Assembly (NCBI RefSeq): GCF_009730915.1
Contig: NC_052473.1
Location: 16,884,100-16,948,099 of the forward strand
Source: Dioscorea cayenensis subsp. rotundata
Taxonomy: Eukaryota; Streptophyta; Magnoliopsida; Dioscoreales; Dioscoreaceae
Direction of reading: 5' to 3'
DNA: 64,000 bases
Part shown: positions 10,996-22,278 of the stretch, in pieces
How positions within the stretch are numbered: position 1 is the first letter of the stretch
Layout of the letters: every line of letters starts with the position of its first letter
Translations under genes and position numbers: made by a program
Notes under the pieces: model-generated
Told to the model about the DNA's origin: nothing
What the model saw: the letters and a program-made list of their open reading frames with translations, nothing else
The model's database searches: none

Positions 10996-11274
10996 TTACA
11001 CTCTGTGAAGTAATAGATACAAAACAATAAGTCTAGTAATATTGAAGAGGTCAAGAAAACTAACTAGAGTTAGGAATAAACCAGCATGGCTGAAGGAATA
11101 TATTTTCATAGAGCTTCATTATAAGGTCACTGATATACTCTAATATCCGTCACAAATCCAGCGCTATCTTTTATTTTCTAATATCGAGCGATTTATTTAT
11201 TTATTTATTTTAAAATTACCATTAACACTCTATTCAACTATCACTTTCTAATTACGTGTCAGGAAAAGTGCTTT

Positions 11275-12010
11275 ATAATACATAATCGATGCATATATAT
11301 AAAACCATGAGTCTCATTGGAGAGTTATTTTGATGCTGTTTATACAAAATTAATATATAATATTAAAAGAAAAATTACTCGACTCCTTTAATTGTAGTCT
11401 ACTAGTCGCTTTGTAGAGAGATATGAACATGCATATATCACGAGCTCTCTATTATATAACAAATAAATTTGGTTGTACTAATCCTAATTGAATTAGCATT
11501 AACATTGAGAACAATTAAAGTTTGGTACAAAATTAGCACAATACTAAACCTAATTGAATTGATGTATACTCTTTGCCTTTTGTGAGATTTTCTTGTCATT
11601 TGTGTTTATCTTTATATCTTTTATTTTGATTTTATATCTGACTCAAAGCATATAATATTTAGATTGGGATTTTTTATTTTTATTTTTATTTTCATTATAT
11701 ATTTTAAATATAAATAATTTTATACTTTTGAACTTAGAAAGTTATAATAATTCAAGTTATAAATACAAATATTGACTATTTTTTTTTACAAATGGACACG
11801 TCAGGGGACGAGTTGATTTATTTTTTATTTAATAATTTTATATTATTAAATATAAATAATTATACTTTTGAACTTAGAAGTTATAATAATTCAAGTTATA
11901 AATTTTTCGATATTAATATTTTTTTTACAAATATGGACACGTCGAGACGAGAGTTGATTTATTTTTTATTTATTAATTTATATTATTGTTGTTTCTTCAT
12001 TGCTAATTCT
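11275..12010. repeat. A+T-rich flank module, copy 1 (also 14515-15110, 21185-21640)
   Basis: Shares CCATGAGTCTCATT, GTTGTACTAATCCTAATT, TACAAAATTAGCACAATACT and GATTTTCTTG..ATTTGTGTTTATC in the same order with the other two copies. A related inverted block lies upstream of the F-box gene at 41.3 kb, so this is probably F-box 5' flank. Confidence 0.7.
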
Positions 12011-12574
12011 AAGGTTTAATCCCCAAAACAACTCACTTAACTGCCAGCTTTAAAGCTATTTCAAATAGCCATTTATAACTCACAGAATTTTATTTAAGTT
12101 CTAATCGTATTAAAAGAAAGAGATTTGGGCTCCATTGACCACCTGAGTTGGAGCAAAGGTGATATAAAGATGCACATTTTGAATATTTACGCATATTATT
12201 TGATCACAAACGCTCATCTTTTGGAATATATTAAATTTTAAAGTTGAGTCTGTTGTTATGAGTAAGCTTCATGCACATTGTTCTTATAGATAATGAAATT
12301 AATTCATTGAATCAGAACTTCATAAAACAAATACTCAAAATATAATTAATTTTTAAAACTTTATCAACGTAAATAATGATGTGAGTAAAAATTTCAATAA
12401 TTACATGAATATTATATTTCTATTCTTAAATATAATTAGTAGTTTATTAAAACTTTATATATAGAAAGGTGGTCTTCTACCTCCGATTTCATTTTACTCA
12501 TATAAACGATAATAGGGTTCTAACTACAAATATACAAATTAACAAACTCGAAAACTAAACATTTCATTAGCTGT
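12011..12574. other. Spacer without a recognised feature
   Basis: A+T-rich; presumably 3' flank of the F-box pseudogene that follows on the minus strand. Confidence 0.4.
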
Positions 12575-13696
12575 CTAATTAGTGTATGGACGAGCTTCCA
12601 ACCATGATGGTTGGAATTTGGATGGAGTGTGAGACCGCCTCTTTGGAGGAAATATCTCAAATATCTTATCTTTCATGTTGTAGAGCCCAAGATCTTCATA
12701 TCCATATTCATGACTATCAAAAGGCAAATTATCAGTGAAATAAATGCTATCACTCAAACATCCTGGGAACTTATTGGCTGGAATAGCGATGGTAGAATTT
12801 CTGCCTAGAAACAAAGCACAGTCTCCAATGCTTTTCACTCTGATGAACTTCACTCCTCATCCAATTTGTAGAATCGGTACCAATTAGCGTAGTAGTATGC
12901 TTTGGTAGTATGTTCATCTGCATGGTATCTACCGGACAATCAACAAATCACCCATGCAATCAACCAATATCTCAAGTTAGTGCATGAGAGGGTTCCCAGC
13001 ATTAGCAATAACTTCAACTACGAGATCGAGCAAACCTTATACATCATTATGTATTGATAAAGCATAATAATGCTTCTTTTGTCATATATAACGTCGAGTA
13101 ACAATCGACTCTATGTGCGCCGCGATGAGTCACCCGCGACCTCCATAATCTAAGATCCGAAAAGCATAAGGCGATAAATATTATAAGCAGTTAGTTTGAG
13201 CATCTTTTCGGATCGAGTGAGAAAGCGACCTCTATCTACAAGATTTTTCTAGTATTATTATCTCACGCGTAGTGAAGTCGTTCGATTGTTTACATCGATT
13301 ACCTTATAACCAACATGATATTCTTTTGTCACTCAAAAGTATGTGTGGGTAATTCCCGATCCAGAGTTTTGGAGAAAGGATTCAACAAACACATATCCTG
13401 CTTAAATTCATTATTATTAGCCAACCACACGAGTACACGACAATGATATCCATCGGGAAGATCAAAATGGATAAAATCTTTGATTGAATGTGTTGAAAAA
13501 TCTTAGGTTGCCTTCTTGGTTATCATCATTGACGATTAATAATGGGAATCCATGATTAGGAGAAAAAGGATATCTTGCTTTAGCCATTGCTGTGGACCAA
13601 GAGAGTGAGTGCACCAAACGAATATAATCTTGAAGAGGCAAATACTTTTGTGAGATCTCCCATGATATCCCTCCGCAGCTCAGGACAAAATGTCAT
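12575..13696 (-). pseudogene. F-box/DUF295 protein pseudogene 1
   Basis: Runs from an ATG-like start at 13694-13696 (MTFCPELRRDIMGDLTK, the F-box beginning) to a C-terminal open stretch of 92 codons (12575-12853). That stretch has CALFLGRNSTIAIPANKFPG, DSIYFTDNLPF and GYEDLGLYNMK, typical of the DUF295/KIB1-4 beta-propeller part. It aligns along its length with the nearly intact paralogue at 41287-42385. Between the two ends several frameshifts and stops break the frame, including in the F-box itself. F-box proteins of this class act as substrate receptors of SCF ubiquitin ligases. This copy cannot make a full product. Confidence 0.85.
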
Positions 13697-13739
13697 TGTA
13701 CTCTTTAATTTTGCAAATTGCAATTAGGTTGGAATACAA

Positions 13740-13741
<2 letters not shown>

Positions 13742-13799
<58 letters not shown>
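13742..13799. repeat. TA / GATA microsatellite
   Basis: About 19 TA units followed by five GATA units, just upstream of F-box pseudogene 1. Confidence 0.95.
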
Positions 13800-13800
<1 letters not shown>

Positions 13801-14514
13801 AAGGAGCTTTGGCACAACATGATCATTTCTCTTGGATGAACATATAATATTTAAAATTGTCATTTTCAATGTATACTACTTCTACAAAACTATAAATTTG
13901 CATAAATATCTTTAAATTAGAAATAAAATCATATCGATCATATATATATATATACTTGATTATCACATAAAAGGATAAAAGAAAGCTAAAAATTGCACGT
14001 ATATCATGTAAATTCTAGATTCACATCTCCAGACATAATAATTTTTATTTATAAAAATAAAGAGAACACCATCTTAATTTGCTTTTCTTTTTCAAAATAT
14101 CTTTGTATATTTGAAAATTATAAATATGGATATATGCATGATATATAATGCATAGTGCAAGCATAAAGCGCTAACTCTCTTGGTAAATAAGCTGGTGTGG
14201 TATCAAGCTTAATAGAATTTTTAAATAAAATTCACATCAAGGAATAATAGCGAAAATTGATCCGAAGAAACACGCACAAAAACCGGATAAAAAGATATAT
14301 ATGCTAATTGTACTTAAATTATTATTAAGTCTAAGTTCTAATCTAAATATATGAGAAAAATTTTAAAATTTAGTTGAAGCCCGGATATCATCAACATAGC
14401 AAAAAGAAAAAAATAAAATCAACAAGAATTCTCATAAATTTGAAAATATTTATATAGGTTCATGCATATGTGTTATAATACATATTATTGGTTGCATAAT
14501 ATATATATATATAT
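13800..14514. other. Diverged 5' flank of F-box pseudogene 1
   Basis: A+T-rich. The stretch with ATGATCATTTC, TATACTAC and TAAATTAGAAATAAAATCATAT recurs at about 18860-18970 in the same position relative to F-box pseudogene 2, so it is shared 5' flank of these copies. Confidence 0.55.
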
Positions 14515-15110
14515 GTATATATAAACCATGAGTCTCATTCAGGTGATTTTAATGTATATATACAAAATTAATATACAAAATTAAAAGAAAAATTACTAAC
14601 CACCAATCAAAAGCTATAGTCCGCTAGTTGTTGGCGAGAAGATGCACATATCATGACTGAGGCACATCTTGGGGCTCCTTATCTATTATATATAACAAAT
14701 AAATTAGGTTGTACTAATCCTAATTAAATTAGTATTAACATTGAGTTCGATTAAAGTAAGGTACAAAATTAGCACAATACTAATCCTAATTGAATTTATA
14801 TATACTGTTTGCCTGTTTATTTTGTGAGATTTTCTTGTGATTTGTGTTTATCTTTATATTTTTTATTTTGATTTTATATCAAATTACCTTTAATTTTTTT
14901 TTTCTTTTGATTATAGATTTCAAATATAAATGATTTTATACTTTTAAACTTAAAAAGTTATAATAATTGAAGTTATAGATTTTTTTTTTTTTATAACTAT
15001 CCACAAGTTAGGGACTAGTTGATTTAAAGTTATAGATAATAAAAAATATTCTTTATTTTATAATTTTAATTATTATTTATTACGCCATACCCTTCAAATT
15101 AGTTAAACCG
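14515..15110. repeat. A+T-rich flank module, copy 2
   Basis: Same ordered landmarks as 11275-12010. In the minus orientation it lies about 0.9-1.4 kb upstream of F-box pseudogene 1, which supports its reading as ancestral F-box 5' flank. Confidence 0.7.
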
Positions 15111-15598
15111 GAAACGGCTCACTCAATGGTAGTAAATAATTTAAATAACTAACTAAATGTCTATAAAAAAATAGAAAAAATTTTCTTTAAATTTATTTAA
15201 TGATCTTGAATCAAGATTTTAATGAAATAATTAATGAAAACTTTTTAAAATATTCAATAATTTATTTTTTAACGAGAAAACAGTATTATTTTTAAAAAAA
15301 TTTAATAACCTAAATATTATGAAAAAAAATACTAATTTATTTGTTTATTTTTCTTTTAACAAAGTCACAAGCATCTCAAGTAACGATGAATTAACAATAT
15401 AAAAAATTTACCTTGTGAGACAGGTTAACAAATAGAGTAAAAAGACATGCATCTTTAAGATAATATCCCTTCCGTCATTTTTACGTATCTCAACTTTTCT
15501 TTAGTTCTTTTTAGTTATCTTATTATAACTTTTTTTTTTAGTTTTGTCTCACTTATAAGTGTATTAAATTTATGAAGTTTAAATTTATTACCTTTTTA
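15111..15598. other. A+T-rich spacer
   Basis: No gene or named repeat recognised. Ends with the TTA target duplication of the MITE that follows. Confidence 0.4.
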
Positions 15599-16276
15599 GG
15601 GGTCGTTTGGTATGTGGGAAAGTAATAATTTTGCAGGGAAAATAAAATATGTGAAAGACTTTCACACGTATGGTTTTAATATAAACTATGCAAAGTAACG
15701 GTTTTCATGTAATTGCTTTCCCTATGACTAGGGAAAATTATTCATAGTGGGAAGGGTGTGAAAAGGATCACACAATGGCTGTGAAAATATTAGGCGAGTA
15801 AAATTCATAATTTTTTTTCTTTATCTTTTCCTGCTTTTGAAAACTCTAGAGCAAAACTCTTTCGTTTTCTTTTCTTTCCAAAACCCTAGGACAAGAGAGA
15901 TCATTCATTGGATTTTTTATGAATTTTTTTTACTTTTTTAATGTTTTTTTTGTTTAATTTTTATCTTTTTGGAACTATTTTAGCTTTTTTGTATGGATTT
16001 AATGAATTCATTTGGTGTAACATAGGGTTTAGTGGTGGGATTTTCACTTTTTATATAATTTTTTTAAAAATTTTATTAACTAGAGTAATTAAGCGCAAAA
16101 TTGGCAATGCATATAACTTTACATAGAAACTTATTCATATCAAATGAAAGAATTAACTTTACATGCATTTCAATTATAATTTTCATTATACATACCAAAC
16201 ATTGTTTTGTTATTTTGCTGAGAAAGTAATTGACTTTGTAGTGAAAGTCTTTCACTACAAAGCACCAAACGGACCC
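15599..16276. mobile_element. PIF/Harbinger Tourist-like MITE
   Basis: Left end GGGGTCGTTTGGTATGTGGG, right end GCACCAAACGGACCC, inverted with respect to each other. TTA flanks both sides (15596-15598 and 16277-16279), the target duplication of this superfamily. Length 678 bp, with no transposase frame. Internal GTGAAAG / CTTTCAC motifs extend the inverted symmetry. Confidence 0.85.
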
Positions 16277-16279
16277 TTA

Positions 16280-16686
16280 ATGTTTTTATTTTTCAATAAA
16301 TTATATCTAATCACATATTTTATTAAATTATATTTTATATAAAGATAATTTTAAAAAGCTAATATAATTTTTTAAATAAATTTAGTTAACATTGACAAAT
16401 AAATAAAAAATAAGTACATTACAAGATATGACCCGTAATGGTAAACCCATTATTACTAGTGTCATGTGAAGGTGAGTGAGAAAGAATCATGATCAACTTT
16501 CTCATGAGGGTGTTTGGATCCTGATTTGGAGTGGGAGTCATTAGCTTGTAATTCCAATGCCTTATTTGGATGACTAAGGATGTGAGTGAGAGAGAGGAAT
16601 GGGTGAGCAATAACTAATAAGTGAGGATTGAGTAAAGAGTGAACAATCCTCTCAAAAAATGGGAGGATTACTCATTCTTTCCTCAT
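16280..16686. other. Spacer, possibly an older MITE remnant
   Basis: Contains GGTGTTTGGATCCTGATTTGGAG-like and GCCTTATTTGGATGACT-like stretches often seen in degraded MITEs, but I could not define ends. Confidence 0.3.
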
Positions 16687-17314
16687 AGAGATGTCAACAA
16701 GGCAGAGATTCACAGGGGAATACATTTCCCTGTCTTCACCCTGAAATTCTACTCTTATTCCTGGCCGTGAACTCAAATATGGGGATTTTTTTTCCATTCC
16801 CATCCCAAGGGGAATTTTTGGGTTTGGAGATTCCCCATCCATGATTAATAAATTAAAATAATATTATTATTTAAAATAAAAAACTTATAAAATATTTAGC
16901 CATAAAAATTTTTAATAATTGACAAACTCATTTACAAGTACGACCTAGCACAAAATACCTAACATACACAATCACTAATATATTATTTGCACAATTTATA
17001 AAAATTTAAAAAATGCAATATATTTAATATAAATTTAGGATTTTGTTTGATTTTTATATTAATATTCATTTAATTATTAATAATTTTCTAAATAAATAAA
17101 TAAAAATATAGGCTTTTGTTCAATTTTTATTTAGATATTTATAAAATAATAATAATAATAATATGTAAATTATATATTTAATATTTCGGGCTAAGGTGGG
17201 ATGGGGAGAATATTCTTTGGCTCCGGCCCCGATCCCAGAAAAAATTCCCCGACCCTGGCTTCAACCTGGTGGGGGATCAGATTCCCCATCAGACCGGGGT
17301 CCATTGACATCTAT
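16687..17314. mobile_element. hAT-like MITE 1
   Basis: Ends TAGAGATGTCAA and, inverted, TTGACATCTATA. Both subterminal regions are G+C-rich with GGGGAAT / ATTCCCC symmetry, while the middle is A+T-rich. The TAGRGATGKCAA terminus is widespread among plant hAT MITEs. No clear 8-bp target duplication. Confidence 0.65.
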
Positions 17315-17578
17315 ACTTCCCCAATCTTTGGCCTCCTTGAAGTGAAATATCTAATTTTACCCTTTTATTTAATAATTAAAAATAATAATTAAATAGATAA
17401 TTTTAATAATAAATAATGATTAATGTGAAATAAAAATAACTAATAATTAATAATCTAATTCAAATAATAATTAAATAAATTATTTAATTTAAGATCTTTT
17501 TCTGATTTCTTGCATTAAATGTATAAAAATAATTTTAACATAATTTTTCTTTTAATTATTCTCATAAATTATCAAGTC
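17315..17578. other. Spacer between two hAT-like MITEs
   Basis: A+T-rich AATAATTAAATAA-type sequence; nothing recognised. Confidence 0.4.
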
Positions 17579-18156
17579 TAGGGATGTCAACAGGTCGGAT
17601 CGGGTGCTGGTTTTGCCGTACCCGCACCCAAACCGGCTACCCCGCCCCCGTACCCTAACCCTAACCCGAATCCGACAGGTTTTCAAAACCTCAACTCACA
17701 CCCGCACCCGACGGGTAATCGGGTACTCACGGGTATACCCGCCCCACCTTGACCTCATTAAAAAATATTTAATATAAAATTAAAATAACAAATAAAAATT
17801 AAAAATGTCAATAAAAATCATAGTTTTTTTTTGTTTGAATGAACACCATAGAGTAGGAATTGAAAATATATATTCAAAGCAACACAAAATAGACAAATTT
17901 AACACTATAGAGTAGGAATTTAAAAAACTCTAACAAAAAAATTAAATATATATAATTGGATATCTTTGTTAATTGAATTTCGAGTCGGGTTCGGGTTCAG
18001 GTTCGGGTCGGGTATCAGGATTCCCATACCCGCACCCGCACCTGCTTTACATTAATCGAGTATTACCCGAACAAGACCTGAAACCCGGTTAAACCGGGCT
18101 TTCCCCGTCAAACTCGGGTTGAGTCGAGTTGGGTTTGGAGATTATTGCTATCCCTA
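17579..18156. mobile_element. hAT-like MITE 2
   Basis: Ends TAGGGATGTCAA and, inverted, TTGCTATCCCTA. Subterminal regions hold CGGGTACCCG-type G+C-rich inverted motifs around an A+T-rich middle. Its right end coincides with the point where F-box pseudogene 2 stops being recognisable. No matching 8-bp flanks were found. Confidence 0.7.
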
Positions 18157-18724
18157 TTATGCACGCCCATGATGAATCACAAGACCTCCATAATCTAAGA
18201 TCTAAAAAACAGAAGCTAATAATAATTATAGCATAGTCTGAGCACTTTTTTTAGGATCAAATAATGAAACAGCTCTAACTACAAGTTTTTCTAGTATTAT
18301 CTCACATGTAGGCCAATTCAATTGTTTACTGATTAGCTTATATTCATCATTATATTCCTTTTCACTCAATAAGAATGTGAGTAATTCGATCTGAGTTTTA
18401 TAGAAAGGATTCAACAAACACATTTTTCTGCTTGAATTCATTGTAACTAGCCAACCACAGGAGGAACCACAATAATGACATCTATGCGGAAGATCAAATG
18501 GATAAAACCTTTGAATATATTGAACAACCTGAGATTGTCTTTTGGGTTATCATCATTGACAATTAATAACAAGAATTCATGATCAAGAGGAGAAGAAGGA
18601 TATCTTGCTTTAGTCACTACTGACCAAGAAGGCCGAATAGAACCAGAACGAACATAATCTAGAAGTGCAAATACTTTATGAGATTTTCCATAATATCCTT
18701 CTATAGCTTAGGACAATATGTCAT
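18157..18724 (-). pseudogene. F-box/DUF295 pseudogene 2, truncated
   Basis: Begins at a CAT (18722-18724) matching the start of pseudogene 1. It includes an open stretch (18226-18441) reading MNSSRKMCLLNPFYKTQIEL..FLLSE, homologous to the middle of the paralogue at 41287-42385. It ends at the MITE border; the C-terminal third is absent on the other side of the MITE. Frameshifts disrupt the N-terminal half. Confidence 0.8.
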
Positions 18725-19734
18725 TGTGCCTTTAATTTTGTAAATTGCAATTAGGTTGGATATACCATAAATAAATAAATAAATTACTCCTATTCTCATA
18801 TATATATATATATATATATATTCCTATCTAATTCTTCTTATTGTAGTGATAGCACAACATGATCATTTCCAGGCATGACCATATATATTTAAAAATTGTC
18901 ATTTTACACGTATACTACTCACAAAATATATAGTTTATAAATATCTCTAAATTAGAAATAAAATCATATCCATATATATACTTGATTATCACATAGAAGG
19001 ACAAAAGAAAGCTAAAAATTACAAATATACCATATAAATTTTAGATTTATAATAATTTTACACATAAGTCAAGTATAAAGGCATGACTCTCTTTGTAAGC
19101 AATTGGTTTGGTTTCATAGAATATAATGAGTAAATAAGGTTAAAAAAAATTATCCAAAGAATAATAAAAGAGTGTAAATTGATTTGAAGAAAACATAGAG
19201 AAAATCTACGTGGAGTACTGTAGCAGCTATGTTTATGAACCTAAATAGTATATTCTTCTCCTTCTAGGTTGCATAGCAATGGGCCTTTCAAATAACTTAT
19301 GATCCTTTTAAATAGGTCATTAAACTACTGTAATTTGTGCATTTTTATACATGTTTATCTCTCGACCGTGCTTGTCATTTTTGTAAAAAAAAAATTGAAA
19401 TATTTGTAAAATGTTCAATAATTTATTTTTTAAAGAGACCAGTATTCTTATATAAAATTTTTAATGACAATAACATTATGAAAAATACTAATTTAATTTA
19501 ATTTAATTAATTATTATTAATTTTAATTTTTTAATAAAAGGTTACTACTAACCAATATCCTCAATGATTTTTTAATTTATTGCTTTATAAAACGGGTTAA
19601 CAGGTCTATCACGTGACCGGTAACGGTAAATCCGTTATGATTGGTCCGTCCCATGCTGGTGTTGGGAGAGATAGAAGAGAATCATGACTCAATAAACCCT
19701 AGATTTCTTGTTTCTTCTTCTGTTTTCTAATTTT
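18725..19734. other. 5' flank of F-box pseudogene 2 and spacer
   Basis: The proximal part, to about 19050, resembles the flank of pseudogene 1 (13800-14000), including an AT microsatellite. The rest is A+T-rich with no recognised feature. Confidence 0.5.
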
Positions 19735-19835
19735 CAGTAAGCCTTGCTTAGGTTCAATTTTCAGGAATCCTTAATTAACATGATCAAAAATTAGTTCAAG
19801 AAGAATGCTAATGTTATTAGAACAATGGGTCAGAA

Positions 19836-20450
19836 TTTTTCATTCACATGTCTTTTTAGAAAATCACAAAAAAATGAGATATTTTTTAAACTATTTTTTT
19901 AAGTTATTATTATTTTTTTATTTTTGGAAAAAAATATGTTGTTATTATTATTATTATTAAAATGTGAATTATTTTGCATGTTTTTTAAGGATTTGTGATT
20001 TAAAATTGTTTAAAAACTATTTGTCTTTATTTTTATTTTTATTTTTTTGAATAAAAATGTCTTTTATTTTTATTTTTGATGTGTTTATTATTGCTATTGC
20101 TATTTTTTTAATAATTGATAGAGAATAGATTTGTGTATTGTAGATTTCAAACCACAAATATATTTAAAAAAAAACAAAATAATTCATATTTTAATAATAA
20201 TGACAATAAATCCATTGAGATATATTTTAAAAAAATATGGACAAATCGCTTTTAAACAATTTAAACCACAAATACATTTTTAAAAAAATATGCAAAAATA
20301 ATTCTTTATTTTAATACTAATAATACCATATTTTTTTCCAAAAATAAATATGATTGAAAAATTAACTTTTAAAAAAACCTTAAAAAATAGTTTAAAATAA
20401 AAAATCTCATTTTTGTGATTTTCTAAAATAGAAGGATGTGAATGAAAAAA
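19836..20450. mobile_element. MITE with long imperfect inverted ends, copy 2
   Basis: Same termini as the copy at 10217-10563 but ~270 bases longer inside. Its middle has internal inverted A+T-rich segments (AAACCACAAATA repeated), suggesting copy 1 lost an internal part or this one gained one. Confidence 0.65.
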
Positions 20451-20641
20451 ATAATATCTTAATATTTCTAAAATGCCAATTCATCACATGGGGGATGACA
20501 TGACATAATGTGATGTTTTGGAATCCATGTTGATGAATAAATTTTACATGGTATTATTTAAATAATTAAAAAAAGATCATATCGAGAGAAAAAAAACCCA
20601 CGTATTTTTATTAGATATTCACAAGTCAAAAGGCCTGCAAA

Positions 20642-20890
20642 TTGCTTGATATCAACTCGCACAAAATTATTATTTGTAGAGATGTTATTTTTCATGAGCT
20701 TGTTTATCCTTTCTATAACAAAATGCAAAGTCAACCAGAAATTTCTTTGCCAATTTTAGTTGCTGATGATGTTGTTTACTTTGCAACACCCACAACAAAA
20801 ATCACATCATTTGGCACTATCATGCAACACATAATTCAAGACTCTCCCCTACTTGACTTACATGATAATCAAGTTACACTTGTGAAGTGA
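20642..20890 (+). pseudogene. Copia pol linker fragment (integrase C-terminus to RT region)
   Basis: An 82-codon open stretch reading LDINSHKIIICRDVIFHE then LVYPFYNK. This is the conserved segment (GYKVLDL..K...SRDVVFHE..FPF type) between integrase and reverse transcriptase of plant Ty1/copia polyproteins. It has no neighbours of a full element, so it is an isolated remnant. Confidence 0.75.
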
Positions 20891-21184
20891 TAGATACAAA
20901 CAATATGTCCCACTAATGGTGAAGAGGTCAAGAAAACTAACTAGAATTATAAATAAACCAGCATAGTTGAAGGAATATGTTTCATCGGCTGCATTATAAG
21001 GCTCTACTGATATACTTCTTTTGTTTCTTTTTATCAGCCACAAATCCATGCTTTTTTTTATCTTTTATTTTCTAATATCAAGAAGCATTTATTTGTTTTT
21101 TTTTCCAAAATTACCTCTAACACTCTATTCAACTATTGTTAGAATTAAATATGTGAGAGAAATATCTTTATAATACATAATTGA

Positions 21185-21640
21185 TGCATAAAAAAATAAA
21201 AATAAAAACCATGAATCTCATTGAGAGTTATTTTGAAGCTTAATTGAATTAGAATTAACATTGAGTTCAATTAAAGTTTGTTACAAAATTAACACAATAC
21301 TAATCCTAATTGAATTGATGTATACTCTTTGTTTTTTGTGAGGCTTTTCTTGTGATTTATGTTTATCTTTATATCGTTTATTTTGATTTTATATTAAACT
21401 CAAAGGATATAATCTTAGATTGAGATTTTTTATTTTTATTTCTTTTCATTATAGATTTTAAATATAAATAATTTTGTACTTCTAAACTTAAAAAGTTATA
21501 ATAATTCAAGTTATAACTTTTTTTTTATATATAAATATGGACGGTGAGGAGTTGATTTATTTTTTTATTTTATATAATTATTTATTACATTAGGCCCTTC
21601 AAATTAGTTTAATTGGAAACAACTCAATAGGGAGTTTAAA
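21185..21640. repeat. A+T-rich flank module, copy 3
   Basis: Carries the same landmarks (CCATGAATCTCATT, AATCCTAATTGAATTGATG, TGTTTATCTTTATAT) as 11275-12010 and 14515-15110 but lacks ~200 internal bases. Confidence 0.65.
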
Positions 21641-22053
21641 GTTGTACTATGCAATATATAATGAGTACATTGATGGTATCTCATGGGGTTTACTCATTAT
21701 TCCTGTGACCACCTACACAATGAAAAATTCTACGGTTTCCATTTCCGCCCATGGATATATATGTGCATATATTCCCTTTGTTATCAAGTTTCATGACTTT
21801 AAAGATTTATAGTATTTTGTTGTTCCGAGTTTTACTTTTTAAAGGGATGGTATTTTGGGCTTGTTGAGGAATGACCATTCCTTGTATCATGGACTCACAT
21901 GGTTGGCAACCCAGGTTGAAGCCCGAGTTGGCCGATAGGAAAATCTTGAAAGAATTTCGTCCGACAAGATTTAAACCTAGTTGAGGAAAGAAAAGTCCAG
22001 GGTGGAACCATAATTGATCTGAGGAAAGACCGTGGTTGGGCTAAAAAGCCCGA
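21641..22053. other. Spacer before the tandem repeat
   Basis: From about 21860 the composition becomes richer in G+C (CCCGAGTTGGCCGATAGG, AGCCCGAGCCGGC), unlike the flanks. It may be part of an unrecognised repeat. No reading frame. Confidence 0.35.
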
Positions 22054-22230
22054 GCCGGCAAGCATGTCTAGTTCTTGTGGCGAGGGGGGAGGACTTAGGG
22101 GTTATCATCAAGTCTACTCGTACATGCCGGCAAGCAGGTCTAGTTCTTGTGGCAAGGGGGACTTAGGGGTTATCATCAAATCTAGTAGTGTACATGCCGG
22201 CAGGTAGGTCTAGTTCTTGTGGCGAGGGGT
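22054..22230. repeat. 70-72 bp tandem repeat, about 2.5 copies
   Basis: Units start with GCCGGCAAGCAGGTCTAGTT at 22054, 22126 and 22196 and share TCTTGTGGCGAGGGG and ACTTAGGGGTTATCATCAA. The G+C-rich unit lies immediately 3' of the minus-strand gene ending at 22279. Confidence 0.9.
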
Positions 22231-22278
22231 CACGCACATCCTCGTATATAAAAGATTTTGAAAACTGTATAATCTTTC

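Larger units (their letters stand above)
10105..12010. repeat. Segmental duplication, copy 1 (partner 19735-21640)
   Basis: Begins GTAAGCCTTGCTTAGGTT and stays collinear with 19735-21640 through a Copia integrase scrap, a MITE, a Copia linker scrap, and an A+T-rich block containing AATCCTAATTGAATT and TACAAAATTAGCACAATACT. The two copies are ~9.6 kb apart in the same orientation and differ by many small indels. Confidence 0.8.
19735..21640. repeat. Segmental duplication, copy 2 (partner 10105-12010)
   Basis: Same ordered content as copy 1: AAGCCTTGCTTAGGTT start, integrase scrap with AATGGGTCAGAATTTTT, MITE 19836-20450, Copia linker 20642-20890, and flank module 21185-21640. Confidence 0.8.

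Noticed and set aside
15941..16126. 61-codon hydrophobic frame
   Set aside because: Lies wholly inside the Tourist-like MITE and is T-rich by composition.
17636..17665. Telomere-like CCCTAACCCTAACCC
   Set aside because: Only two to three units inside a G+C-rich MITE end, so not an interstitial telomere array.
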